A stretch of DNA of 64,000 nucleotides from Lycium barbarum (taxonomy: Eukaryota; Streptophyta; Magnoliopsida; Solanales; Solanaceae): NCBI RefSeq assembly GCF_019175385.1, contig NC_083346.1, positions 91,022,333 through 91,086,332 on the forward strand, written 5' to 3'. Shown here one piece after another: positions 22,257 to 35,100 of this stretch; the first letter of the stretch is position 1, and every line of letters starts with the position of its first letter. Both the position numbers and the translations under genes were made by a program. The notes under the pieces are model-generated. The model was not told the origin of the DNA, searched no databases, and worked only from the letters and a program-made list of their open reading frames with translations.

Positions 22257-25013
22257 TGTTACGGTTCACTTTTCCGCGGGTGCATAAAAGCTACTAAGAA
22301 CTTGTTGGTGCTCTAATTGGATTTTGTTTTTTTAGAATCGCCACCTAATTTTATAATAAAAATTAGGAAAACCGGTTAAAAAGGGTTTATCAAATAAGAG
22401 AAAAATCCTTTTAAACCAAAGTTCGAGGTAAGAGTTCTGGTGATCCCCTAAGGAAGGTTTTAAACACCCTAGTATTAAGGATCCGTAGAATACGGTTAAC
22501 TTACGAGCTTCAATGTGTGATTATTGTAATTATTTGCTTAAAATATTTCCTTTATCGCAAAAGTGTTATGCTTATCATAAATTTAAATTTTCGGCAAAAT
22601 ATCTCCTTTAAAAGGGGTTTCGGTTTCAAAATGCATATAAGCGTTCAACTCATTTCATTTCCAGACCAAGACACACTCGGGATTTCTCCTGAGTAGAGTC
22701 GCTACTATTTTGGTCATAATGTGATGAGTTTAGTTCTTATAAGTTTTTATTAATTATATATAAGAAAGTAAGTGGAGTATATCTCCTTTTTATAGTATAA
22801 GTATATATAAAGAGTTTATTATATCCGTTTTTATTTTATTGAAGCTCAATTGGGTCAATCATATTCATACCAAAGCCAACTCACTCTCAAAATGGTCCAA
22901 GTGTATTTCCTTTTGTTTTTATCCTTAAAGTTTGGGTTTTTGGCCCAGAAAATTCACTAAGTTTTTTTAAAGGGATTTTAAGTCCATTTTGGTTTTTATA
23001 CGAAAAGTCCATTTAAACTTGAAGAAATATGAATTTATTTAGAATTGCACAGAATCAGTCTAAACTACAAGAAATGTCCAAATTTGTAAGTCCAAATCGT
23101 TTAAGCCTTTATGAAGATCAATCCATTTTTCTAACTTATATTGGGCCTACGGCCCAAAATCAGTTTGTTCTTTCCATGTTCTGCAGGGGCGTGAGGCCCA
23201 ACTCACCTGTATTTTTTTATACTTGAAAAAAATCTTGTAAGAATAATAATATTAAAAAAAAGTTACTTATTTCATGCTTGTGTTAGAGATTAGCCAAGTT
23301 TGAAAATCGTTTGAGGCGACTTCCTTATAATACTAACGTATTTCCTAAGTGCTAAACATATAAAGGGTTTCAATATTTACAAGTGTGTTTACATATACAT
23401 ACAAATAATACAAGTATATGAATGGAATAAAAGAGGAAGAGTTAGGCTGGTGGGCCTACCTAAGTCCACTAATTGCCTATTTTAACTAATAGGTGGGCCT
23501 TCAATATATTAGTTTCCCTTCATTATCGGACTCGATCAAAGAGAGGGAGTTGGGCCTCTAGCCTAACAAGTTTTTTGTGGCAGAAAATAGCCCAAGTGGC
23601 TCGTATGGTTTCACATGCAACACAAAGGGAAAAGAAGGGTAATGGGTTAGAGAGTATCTACTTAACATATACTAATCATAATTATATAAATAAACACGCA
23701 TATTAATATACGTTCAAACAATTGACACATGTACTATAAAAGGCCCAATCCAAAATTACAGACATGAAAGAAAAGCTTAAACAAACATGCCCAATTTGAA
23801 GTAACAATGGCCAAAGGTATGGCCCAAGTAGAGTTAATTGACAACAGATGAAAAGAAAGCCCAGTATGGCAAAAAGAAAAGAAGCAGACCCAAATACCAA
23901 AGGGAAAAGACATAGGCAATGAAGCCCAAATGCACATCAATCCAAACCCAAATTACATTAAGGTTCCTTTAGGCCAGAATTCAGCCGTATACAAAGTACT
24001 ACCTGTATACACAATAAGACACGTAGATATGTTGTATATTCCATGTATATCAGTGCATATTTATTTCAAAAGAGGGAAACCTAGAATTAGAACACTAAGA
24101 CAAGTGACTTAGGACAACAATTAAGTGTATATCTAGGCCACATGATTTTAAGAAAGACCTCAAACATCTTCAACATGTCAAACAAACCTTACTACCTATG
24201 TTCTAATGCACTAGTCCTACATTTAACTCCTTGAATAAGTGAATTCTAACAGGTTTAGCTTAATGGATCTTCCAAATTTAACTTAATCAGTGATGATTGC
24301 TACCTGTTACGGTTCGCATTTTGCGGGCGGGGTTAGCGCTCGGAAAGCTACTTCGAACTTGTTGGTGCTCTTTCGGACTTTGTTTTAAAAGAATTGCCAC
24401 CTAATTTTTAGGAAATTAGGAAAACCAGTTTCGAAAGATTTATTCATATACAGTGAAAAAACCTTCGTAATCCAAAGTTCTAGGTAGGGGTTCTGGTGAT
24501 CTCCTGGGGAAGGTGTTAGGCACCCTAGTATTAAGGATCCGTACTATACGGTTGACCTTCGAATTCCAATGAATGAGTATTTGCATGAACTATTTATTTA
24601 GTGTTATTTTCCCGCGTTTATAAAGTCTGTCATTTGCGTATCATTTTTTGAAATGAATTGGATATATTCCCTTTATATATAGGGTACATAGGTTCGGATA
24701 TATAATATCCTTATATAAATAATTTTCTATATATATAAGGGTAGCGTCTGTTGTTTGTATAAAGAGTACAAAATTTGTTATATTTTAAGTAACGAACATA
24801 GGTAATTTTGTTCATGCTTAACTCATACTTAGATCGAATCAATCCGCTTTAATACGTTTAGAACACCTTATAAAACTTCGTTTAAAAATGGCTAATTATC
24901 TACAATTGTTCGCAATAAAAATGGCGTTTATTTATTTAACTAGTTTCATGGGCCAAGTAAATTCATTTTTAATTTTCCCAAGAGTAATAATAATAAAAAA
25001 AGACTTGCTTTGA
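22257..25013 (-). mobile_element. Two head-to-tail Ogre/Tat-like LTR pieces (22257-24304 and 24305-25013)
   Basis: Both pieces start TGTTACGGTTC and then share GAACTTGTTGGTGCTCT, GCCACCTAATTTT, GGTTCTGGTGATC and CACCCTAGTATTAAGGATCC, so they are two copies of one LTR end in the same order. Reverse-complemented, the first also matches the 49840-50000 region (GTCCGATAATGAAGGGAA against GTCCGAATCTGAGTAAGG), which places both in the family of the LTR at 32.0-50.0 kb. The second piece ends abruptly at the duplicated block at 25014. No TSD or coding region was found. ORFs here have no recognisable motif. Confidence 0.6.
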
Positions 25014-27660
25014 GTATTTTCCGGATTAATAAAAACAAAAACGCATTCGCCAACCCACCCCAATTACGCCCTACACCCATCGCGATGACCCTGTCCCCCG
25101 AATTTTCTATTTTATACATTTTTTATTTTTATAAACCCCCCCCCCCCCCCCCCCCCCACACACACACACAACACTACTCCCCACTACTAAAAGTTACACT
25201 CCGAATTCAAAAACTTCATAGTGATTTTGCTTTGAGTATCTGCAAATTCTCTTATAATGACATTTTCCAACTTGTGCACCAAACACAAGAAAATGAATAG
25301 AAAACCACTTATTTTCCCAGAAAACATTTTCTTAAAAAACATGTTTCGTCATACCAAACACACCCATAATCTTTCTTCATTAAATGTTTACTCTATTTAT
25401 GTCATCTTCATTAATGACAAATTTCTACTAAGGATAAAATATGAATAACATAATTCATTGTGTCTTGAACTTCTAAAACGGAAAACTGATTTGAGACAAC
25501 TATTTTTACTAACCATGACAGATAATTTGAGTCGGATAGAGTAATCTACAACGGAAAAAAATAGAAAAACAAAAACCCTTAGTAATCCTTTTTGCATATT
25601 GCCCCTGATCTTTCCACTTTTGTTTGTCTACTATACTAAAATTAGTTATCCACTTCTAGTTGTCTAGTTTGGAAATCAAGACAGAACTTATCATTTAGTT
25701 CTTAATTGATCTTTCTTACTATTAACTATAATTATTTTTCAATGCATTTTCCAAAATATTGAATTTAATAAATTCAAAGGGTGATACAGTAAACTTATCA
25801 TTTTATTAATTACTCCTTAAGGGGTGTGTGAAATCAAACATGGACAAGTAAAGATAGACGGAGGGATTAATGAATAGCAAAAAAATATTAGAAAAATAAA
25901 AACGCTTAGTAAACCATTTGCATTTTGCCCCTGATCTCTTTTTCTAATTTTTTTATATTCTCTTATTTTTACTTCTCGCTTGATCTTATATTACTTGTCA
26001 CATTTCCCTTTTACACATTCTTGAATAAATCATAAATAATAATTTACCATTAATGTAATTAATATTTATTGCTTTTAAAAATAATTAATTTTAAGGGTAA
26101 AATGAAAATAGTTTAACTAATTTTTTTTTTCGGATTTGTAAATTACAAATTTTGAGACTGACATTTTTAGTAACGTTAATGACTAATCTGAGATGAAGGG
26201 AATCTGTACCAGTACTTTCTGATCTTTTCACTTTTATAAAGAAGTGAAATTATGTTAAAATTGCATGTAAAAGTTAGGTTGATTTTTAAGTTTACAGTCT
26301 ACTCATGATTTTGGAATCAGAACGATGGTTGGACTAAATTGACATTATTATTATTATTTTAACTAGAATGACATCTCACTCAATTGTTCAGGGAATAACA
26401 TTCTTGCTTATTTATATGATATGAAGTTAATAGGGGAGGAGGAAAATCTGGACTAGATTAATAGTGGCGGCAAGCTATGTGGATTTAAATTCATCGCAGG
26501 GCCGTTGGAATTGTTTCATTATTATCACGACTCAAATTTGACACTTTAGACCGCAACTAGACACATAACGAGATACCATCCATAAGGCAAACCTTAAGCT
26601 AAGTATACGAATAATTAAGAAGCATAAAGAGAAATAGTCTCAAACTGTGTTAATATGGATATAAGAGTGGAAATCAAAGTAAACTATTTGTCTGCCCATA
26701 TAATCCCAAATATACAAGTCATGGAGTACTTACTAATATATGGGATACATGATATGAGACGCAACTCAGTAATTTAGAAAATACTAAATCTGCTAAGAGG
26801 AAGTAGTCACCATGATCTAATTAATGGACGCTCACCTCAACTGGTATGACTAAAAAGAAGCCGGAGTCACTGGTCGGCTACCTGGTCACTAACTGCTTCC
26901 CATACGCATAACCAAACAACAACAAATGTGTGTCTAAAAACTCAGCAAGATCATCGATTCGCACTCTCACCTTGCTCCCGGGGCAAGCCTTTACAAATCG
27001 TTGATAATGCATAAAGGCATAATCTAAGCAATGAAGGTATAACAATAATATACAAGTAAGCATCTAAATTGAATCTACAAATATAACTAACAAGTATAAC
27101 CACAACATGAAAACTATAATAAGCTCAGACTGTGCATCAACCTCATGTCTTGCCCATCTTAGAAGCGTAGATGTATGTCTTCCCTGTCTTTAACAGTGTA
27201 ACGATCTCACGTCTTATCTAATCTCACTAGAACTGCATGACTAGCCACCTACCCGGCATCATTGCAGTGTGCTCAACTAAATGATAAAGAATGCTAAACA
27301 TGTTTATATATAGGGAAAATAGCTACAGTGCACCCTAACATTTGGCCCAATTAATTATAACACACGCAATCTTTACGGGTGACCTATTACCCCCTGGACA
27401 ATTTTAAAGTGACCAATGTTCCAAGGATGGAGGATGTAATAGAAAACCAGAACCATGGGAAGCAGGAGAAAGCTAGGAAGGAGGTTGGAAAAGATAATAG
27501 CTTGGATCAAAATAGAGCTAATAATGAGGAAGTTCTGATGGTGGGTGAGGAAAATGTACAAAAGGCTATAAGTATGAAGGATAGACAGAAAAAGAAAAAG
27601 AAAAAACAGAAGAGGATGCCTAAGTAGAAAAACAAGATTATCTTCAAAACAGTGGCTTTA
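25014..27660. repeat. Segmental duplication, right copy (carries empty sites)
   Basis: This is the second copy of 9662-11098 + 13520-14551 + 18956-19095. It lacks the two solo LTRs found in the left copy, holding a single TAGGG at 26431-26435 and a single GCTTG at 27500-27504. It starts inside the hAT-like MITE and continues past the left copy's limit into the LINE. A C20-like tract (25136-25157) replaces a shorter C/A run. No gene is seen. Confidence 0.8.
27313..27412. repeat. Second copy of the 100-bp Mutator-like TIR
   Basis: GGGAAAATAGCTACAGTGCA... up to ...AATTTTAAAGTGA matches the TIR at 14360-14459. It is fused to the same LINE position as in the left copy. A matching inverted end was not found to the right before 32 kb, so the element here is broken or the right end was lost. 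Confidence 0.75.
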
Positions 27661-28037
27661 CTTGAATTTGGTACGAGGAACAAGAAACCAAAAACCAACA
27701 TCAATCCTCCTAAGGAGTTAGAAAAACCTCAGGAGAATTCTATGAAAAAACTGCAACTTGAGACTAGTATCTATTTGGATAGTGACAGCAATTAGGTTAC
27801 TAAAGGGGGTCAAATTGATAAGAATAAGGAAGAACTACAAGTGGAGTCTCCGATGGAGGAAACTCATGTAAGAAACACCAAGGAAGACAGAAGAGGACAA
27901 CCATGAAGATAAAATTATTAATAGTGATAGCAAGAAGGAGGATATTGAAGACAGGGAAATCATCTCTCCAGTTCAAACTAGCTCCTCTAGTCTCCCATCT
28001 TTTATCAAGAATCATAAAGTTATTAAATTATTGACAG

Positions 28038-28157
28038 GTAGGAATTTAGTAGCACAGTTAGTTGGCTACCTGAACTTTCACCTTGTTGGTGAGGGTTTGA
28101 ATCCCTACGTTGTAATCCCCTCCCCCTACCCCCTATGTAATAAAAAATTAAAAAATT
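28038..28157 (+). mobile_element. tRNA-like SINE with imperfect 13-bp TSD
   Basis: This 120-bp insertion in the LINE ORF1 relic has a pol III A-box-like TAGTTGGCTACC (28059-28070), a B box GGTTTGAATCC (28094-28104), a pyrimidine-rich CCCCTCCCCCTACCCCC stretch and an AT-rich tail. It is bounded by AAATTATTGACAG (28025-28037) and AAATTGTTGACAG (28158-28170), a 13-bp TSD with one mismatch. The head resembles a tRNA but does not fold as a full one. Confidence 0.75.
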
Positions 28158-28568
28158 AAATTGTTGACAGATCTACAAGATGTTCCTACTGATGATCAGA
28201 ATGTGGTCCATGATCCTGGGGAAAAGAAAAAGATTTTGAACCTTGATCCTAGTGAAAAAGGAATCCATACGGGAAGTAATAATCAGTAACAACTTATAAT
28301 GCAAAGTAGTAACAAAGAAAGGAAGAACACCAACAAGAAGAACACTGTTGATGGCAAGAACATTAAACACCATAAAAAGAGCACCATTTTGCAAATAGAC
28401 TCGGAAGAATCAAGAACCAATGACAAAGACTATTATCCTACCTAGCAAAGTCAAAGAAAGCTACCTTCTCTTGACTCAAGAGGTGGAAGCAGAAAAAGGA
28501 AAACAAAAGGAACATACTCTGGATCATAATCATGGGGAGTACTTCTTGATCATTTCTAGGAACGTAAG

Positions 28569-28621
<53 letters not shown>

Positions 28622-28698
28622 CACTGACTCCCCTGTCATCAGGTCACCAACTTCCTTGACCTTCCAGCACTGGGTAGGCGTCAGCCCCCATACATCCT
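28569..28698 (-). rRNA. Organellar 23S rRNA fragment (probably plastid), non-functional
   Basis: The reverse complement contains the universally conserved large-subunit segment AACTATAACGGTCCTAAGGT followed by AGCGAA, preceded by CGGTAAACGGCGGCCGT and by a bacterial-type CTGACGCCTACCCAGTGCTG. This is the domain IV region of 23S-like rRNA. Only about 130 bp are present. It sits directly before a psbJ-bearing plastid fragment, so a plastid source is likely, although a mitochondrial one is not excluded. Confidence 0.8.
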
Positions 28699-28789
28699 AG
28701 GGTTTTTTTTTTCAAGCGTGGAAACCCCAAAACCAGAAGTAGTAGGATTGCCGTCAATTTGGGATCCAAATTCGAGATTTTCTGGATCT

Positions 28790-29290
<501 letters not shown>

Positions 29291-32200
29291 AGAGAAGACA
29301 TAGACAAAGTGCCCCTCCCCTTTCTATTCCATGATTAATGCAATATTTTGGAACATATGGGGGGTGAGGTCAAAAAAACTAATTCATAGATTGAAACTGC
29401 TTAACAAAATCAACAAAGTAGCATTTGTAGCTATTTCAAAACCTTTCATAAACAGGAATAAGATTGATAGATATAGGAGATTTTCTAGATTTCACCATTG
29501 TATTGCCAATACCAATGGACAGATTTGGTACTTCTGGAATCACTTTGACCAATATGAGATCTTGGAAAACAATGACCAATAAATTACCATTAAAATCAAG
29601 GATTCTCCCTCTGATACAGGTACTTATATTACTGCAATTTATGCAAAATGTTCAGCCTTGGAGAGAATTGAATTATGGGATAGTATTACTGAGGTTAGAA
29701 GCAAAGTTAATAGACCTTGGTGTATGAGAGGAGATTTTAATGTTGTTATGGATACTGATGAGAAATGGGGGGGGGGGGGGGGTAAGCCTAATATAGCCTA
29801 TAAGAGTATGGATTTTATCACTACTATGGATTCTTGTGGTCTCTCTAATGTTGGCTTCACTGGTCCTAAGTTTACTTGGTGTAACAATATAACACTTACA
29901 AGAATAATTTGGAAGAGACTTGAATCGGGTTCTGATAAATGATGATTGGGCCCAAAAGTTCCAAAACAACATGGTAAAACACTTAGCAAGAACAAGGTCT
30001 GACCATAAACCTCTTTTTTCAAGTTCAATGATGAGCAGCAGAATAACATCAAATACTTTAAGTTTTTAAGTTTTTGGACTGATCAAGATGAATTTTTAGA
30101 CATTAAGAGAATCGTGAATGAGGATGTTAGAGGTAATGCTATGTGCATCCTACAAACTAAGCTTACAAGATTGGGAAGAGTTCTAAGCTACTGGTCCAGA
30201 CACTAAATAGGATATATTCATGATAATGTTAAGACCTGGGAAGCTAAGATGGAACTTCTGGATAACCTTGATCTTATGAATAATTCTGATCAAACTAGAG
30301 AGGACTATGATGAATATGTGAAGTGGCTTAGTTTACAGGACTCACTACTGAAGCAGAAAACCAAACTCAGTTGGTTCAAAGATAGGGACAAGAATACTAA
30401 GTATTTTCATAGTGTTTTGAGATACAGGAGGCAGAAACTGGAAATCCAAATAATCAAGAACCATAGAGGTAATTGGATCCAAGGCTAGGATAAGATTGCT
30501 CAGGTTGCAATAAGTCATTATGAGAAATAGTTTAATGTCAACATTAACTCTTATCAAGGGAACTCTATTGGTCATATCCTTCAAATCATTACAGATGAGG
30601 ATAATGAAATGCTTACTGGGATGCCAGATAAGGAAGAGATTAAAGCTTATGTATTTGGCATGAACCAGGATAGTAGTGTAAGGCCAGATGGATTTAGTGG
30701 AATGTTTTTTCAGAAGTGCTGGTATATCATTGAAGCTGATATGGGGAATTTTGTTCGGAACTTTTTCATTGGCAAGGAACTCACAAAATTCTATTCTCAT
30801 ACCTGCTTAACTCTTATCCCCAATATTGAATCCCCTTCAAACTTCACTTAGTTTAGACCTATAAGTCTCAGTAACTACTCCATTAAAATCCTTTCCAAGA
30901 TCCTAGCCAACAGATTAAACCCTCTTCTACCTAAGCTCATTTATGAGAATTAGTGTGGATTTATTTCTAGGAGACTTATCACAGATAATGTGATGCTGAC
31001 TCAGGAAATTATCCACCATATTTCCAAAGATAACAAAGGTGGTATAGTGATCCTAAAGTTGGATATAGATAAAACCTATGACAAGTTAGCACGGTCTTTC
31101 CTCTACAAAGTCTTGCTTAAGTTTAGATTCAACAACAGTTAAATTAATCTTATGCATAGAAGCATTTCCAATGTTTGGTATTCCATTATTTTAACTGGTA
31201 CAAGACATGGATTTTTAAAGTCCTCTCAAGGATTGAAACAAGGTGACCCTATCTCCCCCTCCCTCTTTGTTATTACTATTGAAGTTCTCTCCAGGTTCTT
31301 TAACAGTCTTATTGCAAATCAAAACTTCATTCCTTTTTCTATGAGTACTAGAGGCCTTCAAATTACATACTTAGCTTATGTAGATGATATTGTTATATTC
31401 AGTAGTGGGAACTCTTAATCCATCAAGCTGTTTATGAAACAAATCAAGAGATATGAAAGGGCCTTTGGACAACTAGTGAGTGCTAAGACAATTTGCTTCC
31501 TTACAAGTCCCAAAACATGTGCCCACAGGATCAATAGACTTAGAAACTGCACTGGTTTCATCAATAAAGATTTTCCATTTGTATATTTGGGTCGGCCCAT
31601 CTATACTGGCCCTAAGAAAATCTGCTATTTTGACAGTATAGTGTTTAAGATCATCAAAAGAATCAAAGGATGGCAAGGTAACATGCTTTCACATGGTGGA
31701 AGACAGGTCCTTATTAAGAGTGTTATCCAGGCACTTCCTACCTACATTTTTAGTGCTATATATCCTTCTAAGAGAACCTTTGAACTCATTGAACAACATT
31801 TGAGCAATTTCTTCTGGGGTGTATCAAAAGGAAAAAATTGGTATCGCTGGAGTGCTTGGGAAAATATTTGTTTCCAAAAAGATGAAGATGGAATTGGTAT
31901 TAGAAGAATGCATGATATCTCTAACACTTGGTCTATAAAGAGATGGTAGAGATTTAGAACTTGTCTATAAAGAGATGGTAGAAATTTAGAACTATCAAAT
32001 CCAATTGGGCTGAGTTCTTAACAGCCAAATACTGTATCAGAAAACATCATGTAGATATAATTAATATAGAATATTAGGAGGATAATTTAAAACAATTATT
32101 TCTTTAGCTGTTAAAATTATCGAAAAATCAAATAGCAAGCATTCTACTCCGTTTAATCCAAGAAGTCTGATTAATTAAATGAATTGATCATTTTACCCCT

Positions 32201-34965
32201 CAATTCTTAACTTTGCATAACCAATTGCATTTACATTTTTCTGAATTAACCTTTATTTATTTGAAAATTATTTGCTATGTGATTAATTGTGGCTGCAATT
32301 GAAATAATCAATTGTTAGTTAATTATGGTCATGATTGAAATAGCCAATTTCATGGTTCAAGTCAATTAAGGCCGTTTGTGCAAAATTAGTTATAATTTGG
32401 TTGATTAGATTAGATGTGGCCATAATTGAAATGACCAATTTCATGGGTTAAGTCAATTAAGGCCATAATTGTAATTTAAGTATTTTTGTATAAATAATTA
32501 TGCCCTAATTTAACTAAGCGGGTTAATTAGGTAAGTCTTGGTCATAATTAAGGTGTTTAATTAATAGACATTTGAAAGTGTGACCATTTTATTAAGATAT
32601 TGTGATTTCTGCCCCTGGATATACACACGCATACACACGTATACACACATATGCATGTATAAAAGGTTTAAATCCCCCTTAAATTTTTAATCAGCTGGGC
32701 CCGATCTAATAAGGACACGACCCGGCCCATCTCAGCACTTAAGGGGGTGAATACCCTTTTTCCTTCTCATTTGTTCCACTCAGTAGAGCCAAACGACCCT
32801 TTACACATAACAAAGGGTTCCCACACTGGAAACCCTAGCTGTCTCCTCTCTGATGTCGCATGGTGGAAATGGCAAAGATAAGGGCCTGCACTAGTTCCTC
32901 TAGACTTGGTATAGTCGAAAATGGCAAGAGCATTAAATGCTCTGCTATTTCTCAACCAAATCCGTCGATGTGCTACCCAAACGAGGTATTACTCCTCTTT
33001 CTTTTTACCTTTCCAGCATTATAACGTTCAAACGAGTACACATCCTTAATTGATTTTGTCTTACCCTCGTTTGAATCCTCAAATCCCATTGGTTCATGAA
33101 GAACCGAAGGGATTGACTCGATTTAGGTCAAATCTGACCGTTCATTATTTGTTTGTTTCCACTCTGAGCCTTGAAAGTGGAAGCTAAGGGAGAAATTCCC
33201 AGATTTTTGTAAAGTCCCACATCGGTTTAGGGCTAGGGTTTGGACTTTTGGGGGTTCTATATAAAGAACCCCATTTATACCATTTTAATAGGCGGGACAC
33301 AGAATATGACTTGAGTATTCACAAAAACTAGAAATGCCTAGGGTTTTAGCAACTTTGCTAGAAACCTTTAATTTTTTTGAGTTGGTTTAAGTTTTTTTTA
33401 AAGTTTAGTTTCTTGTTTTATGAGTGTGTGGCTGAGTGTGGAGGAGCAAGGAGGCTGATCCAAGTCCATGCTCAACTAGGCTGCGCCAAAGGAAGGTAAT
33501 CTTTCTTCCTTTAATTAATTTTATTTAAGTTTTTGTCTAGTCGTAAGTGTTATAGTTAATTTCTGCTATGCTTAGTTTGTGTTCTTTTAGTTAACTATCT
33601 GTTGTTGTTAGTCTAGCATGATTAGGATATATTTGATTGCTTCTAGTTAATTATTGGTTAGTAGTAGTTAGGTATGATTTAACATGTCGATTGTTTTGCT
33701 GTTTTAGGTTAATTACTTATAGATAGTAGTTTAGCATGACTTAGTAGGATTTAATTGCATTGTGGGTTAATTGTTTGTTAATAGTAGCTCAGTATGATTA
33801 GTGTGTATTTGTTCACTGCTTAGTTAATGCTTTGCTAGTGACAGCTTAATACAACATATGTTTCACTCATTGTGGAATCTTCTTGGTTTAATGGGATCAG
33901 TGTTGCCTTTATTGATCAAATCATGCTGTTAGTGATATTCTAAATGGTTTATTTTGTATCTTGTGTGCTGTGCTAAGGAAGTTCATTTAACCTTTTGTTT
34001 GACAATTGGGTTTGCTATTACCGTGCCTTATGGATGTCAATTTGTTGCTTGAAGTTCACTATCAAACGTAAGTTTATCATGTCTAAAATAAGTATAAGAA
34101 CTAGTTTGTGTGTATCATTTGATTTTGAATGAAATGTCATCTTGTGTTTGTTTTGTTTAAACCCTCTAGATATGAGTTTACACCTAACTAGGGCTTAGTT
34201 GATTAAAATGGCATGACTAATGACTTTTAATAACAAGTTTGTCCATTTTAGCTTAATATGGTACCACTAAGGTGTCACGACCCGGCTAGGGGCCGCGACG
34301 GGTACCTGGGGCTAACCACCGAGCACCGCTCGTTCTATTACTCATCATACTCATTTAACGCTCTTTTATCAAATGTATACTCAAATCATAAGAAAATCAT
34401 ATTTCATTTGGGAACATAAATACTTTTATATACGTAAGCCTCTTGGCTATCAAAATGAAAATATACACATATATACATATATACTGTAGTGACCTTGTGA
34501 GACCATATAGCCCACATTGCGCATCTACGAGCCTCTACTGGAGTGCTAGACATAAGGACGGGACAGGACCCCGTCGTGCCCAAAATATGCATTTATACAC
34601 AAAAGTATAAACCCGATTAGCACCTCCGGAATAATGGAGTGCTCCTGCAAATCTGCTGATAGCTCCTAAAGGTCTGCGCCGTCTCCCTGTCTACCTGTGG
34701 GTATGAACACAGCGTCCAAAGGAAACGATCGTCAGTGCGAATATTATACTGAGTATGTAAGGCATGAAAGAAATAAACATAATAGAGAAATCATAAGTCA
34801 TAAGGTGAAGGCAAAACCTGCGCGACCCTTAAGGATGAATACATTTCATACATATATCATATATACATAATCGTCGTACATGAATCATCATAGCGTATAC
34901 ATCATCATGTCATATAATTCATCATCGTAGTACCGTATCTGCTCATACACATAAAACATTATCCG

Positions 34966-35100
34966 TATTCGGCCACGTAGGGGCTCGAAAATATCCGTAT
35001 TCGGCCACGTAGTGGCTTGACAGTATCCGTATTCGGCCACATAGTGGCTCGACAGTTTCACATACATATCTTCCGTATTCGGCCACGTAGTGGCTCGACA
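34966..35100 (-). repeat. Minisatellite in LTR C
   Basis: Four units share TCCGTATTCGGCCACGTAGT and GGCTCGACA, spaced about 36, 36 and 53 bp apart. Each contains a CGGCCACGTAG motif with a G-box-like CACGT core. Confidence 0.8.

Noticed and set aside
25136..25157. Poly-C tract as a functional G-quadruplex site
   Set aside because: It is a simple expansion of a C/A-rich MITE interior, shorter in the left copy. It may also be a sequencing-length artefact.
28038..28157. tRNA gene
   Set aside because: A and B boxes are present but there is no acceptor stem or anticodon arm. The TSD and tail show a SINE.
28569..28698. Functional rRNA gene
   Set aside because: Only about 130 bp of a gene near 2.8 kb are present, and nothing on either side continues it.
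34966..35100. CRISPR-like array
   Set aside because: The units are long and imperfect with no unique spacers of constant length, and they lie inside a plant LTR.
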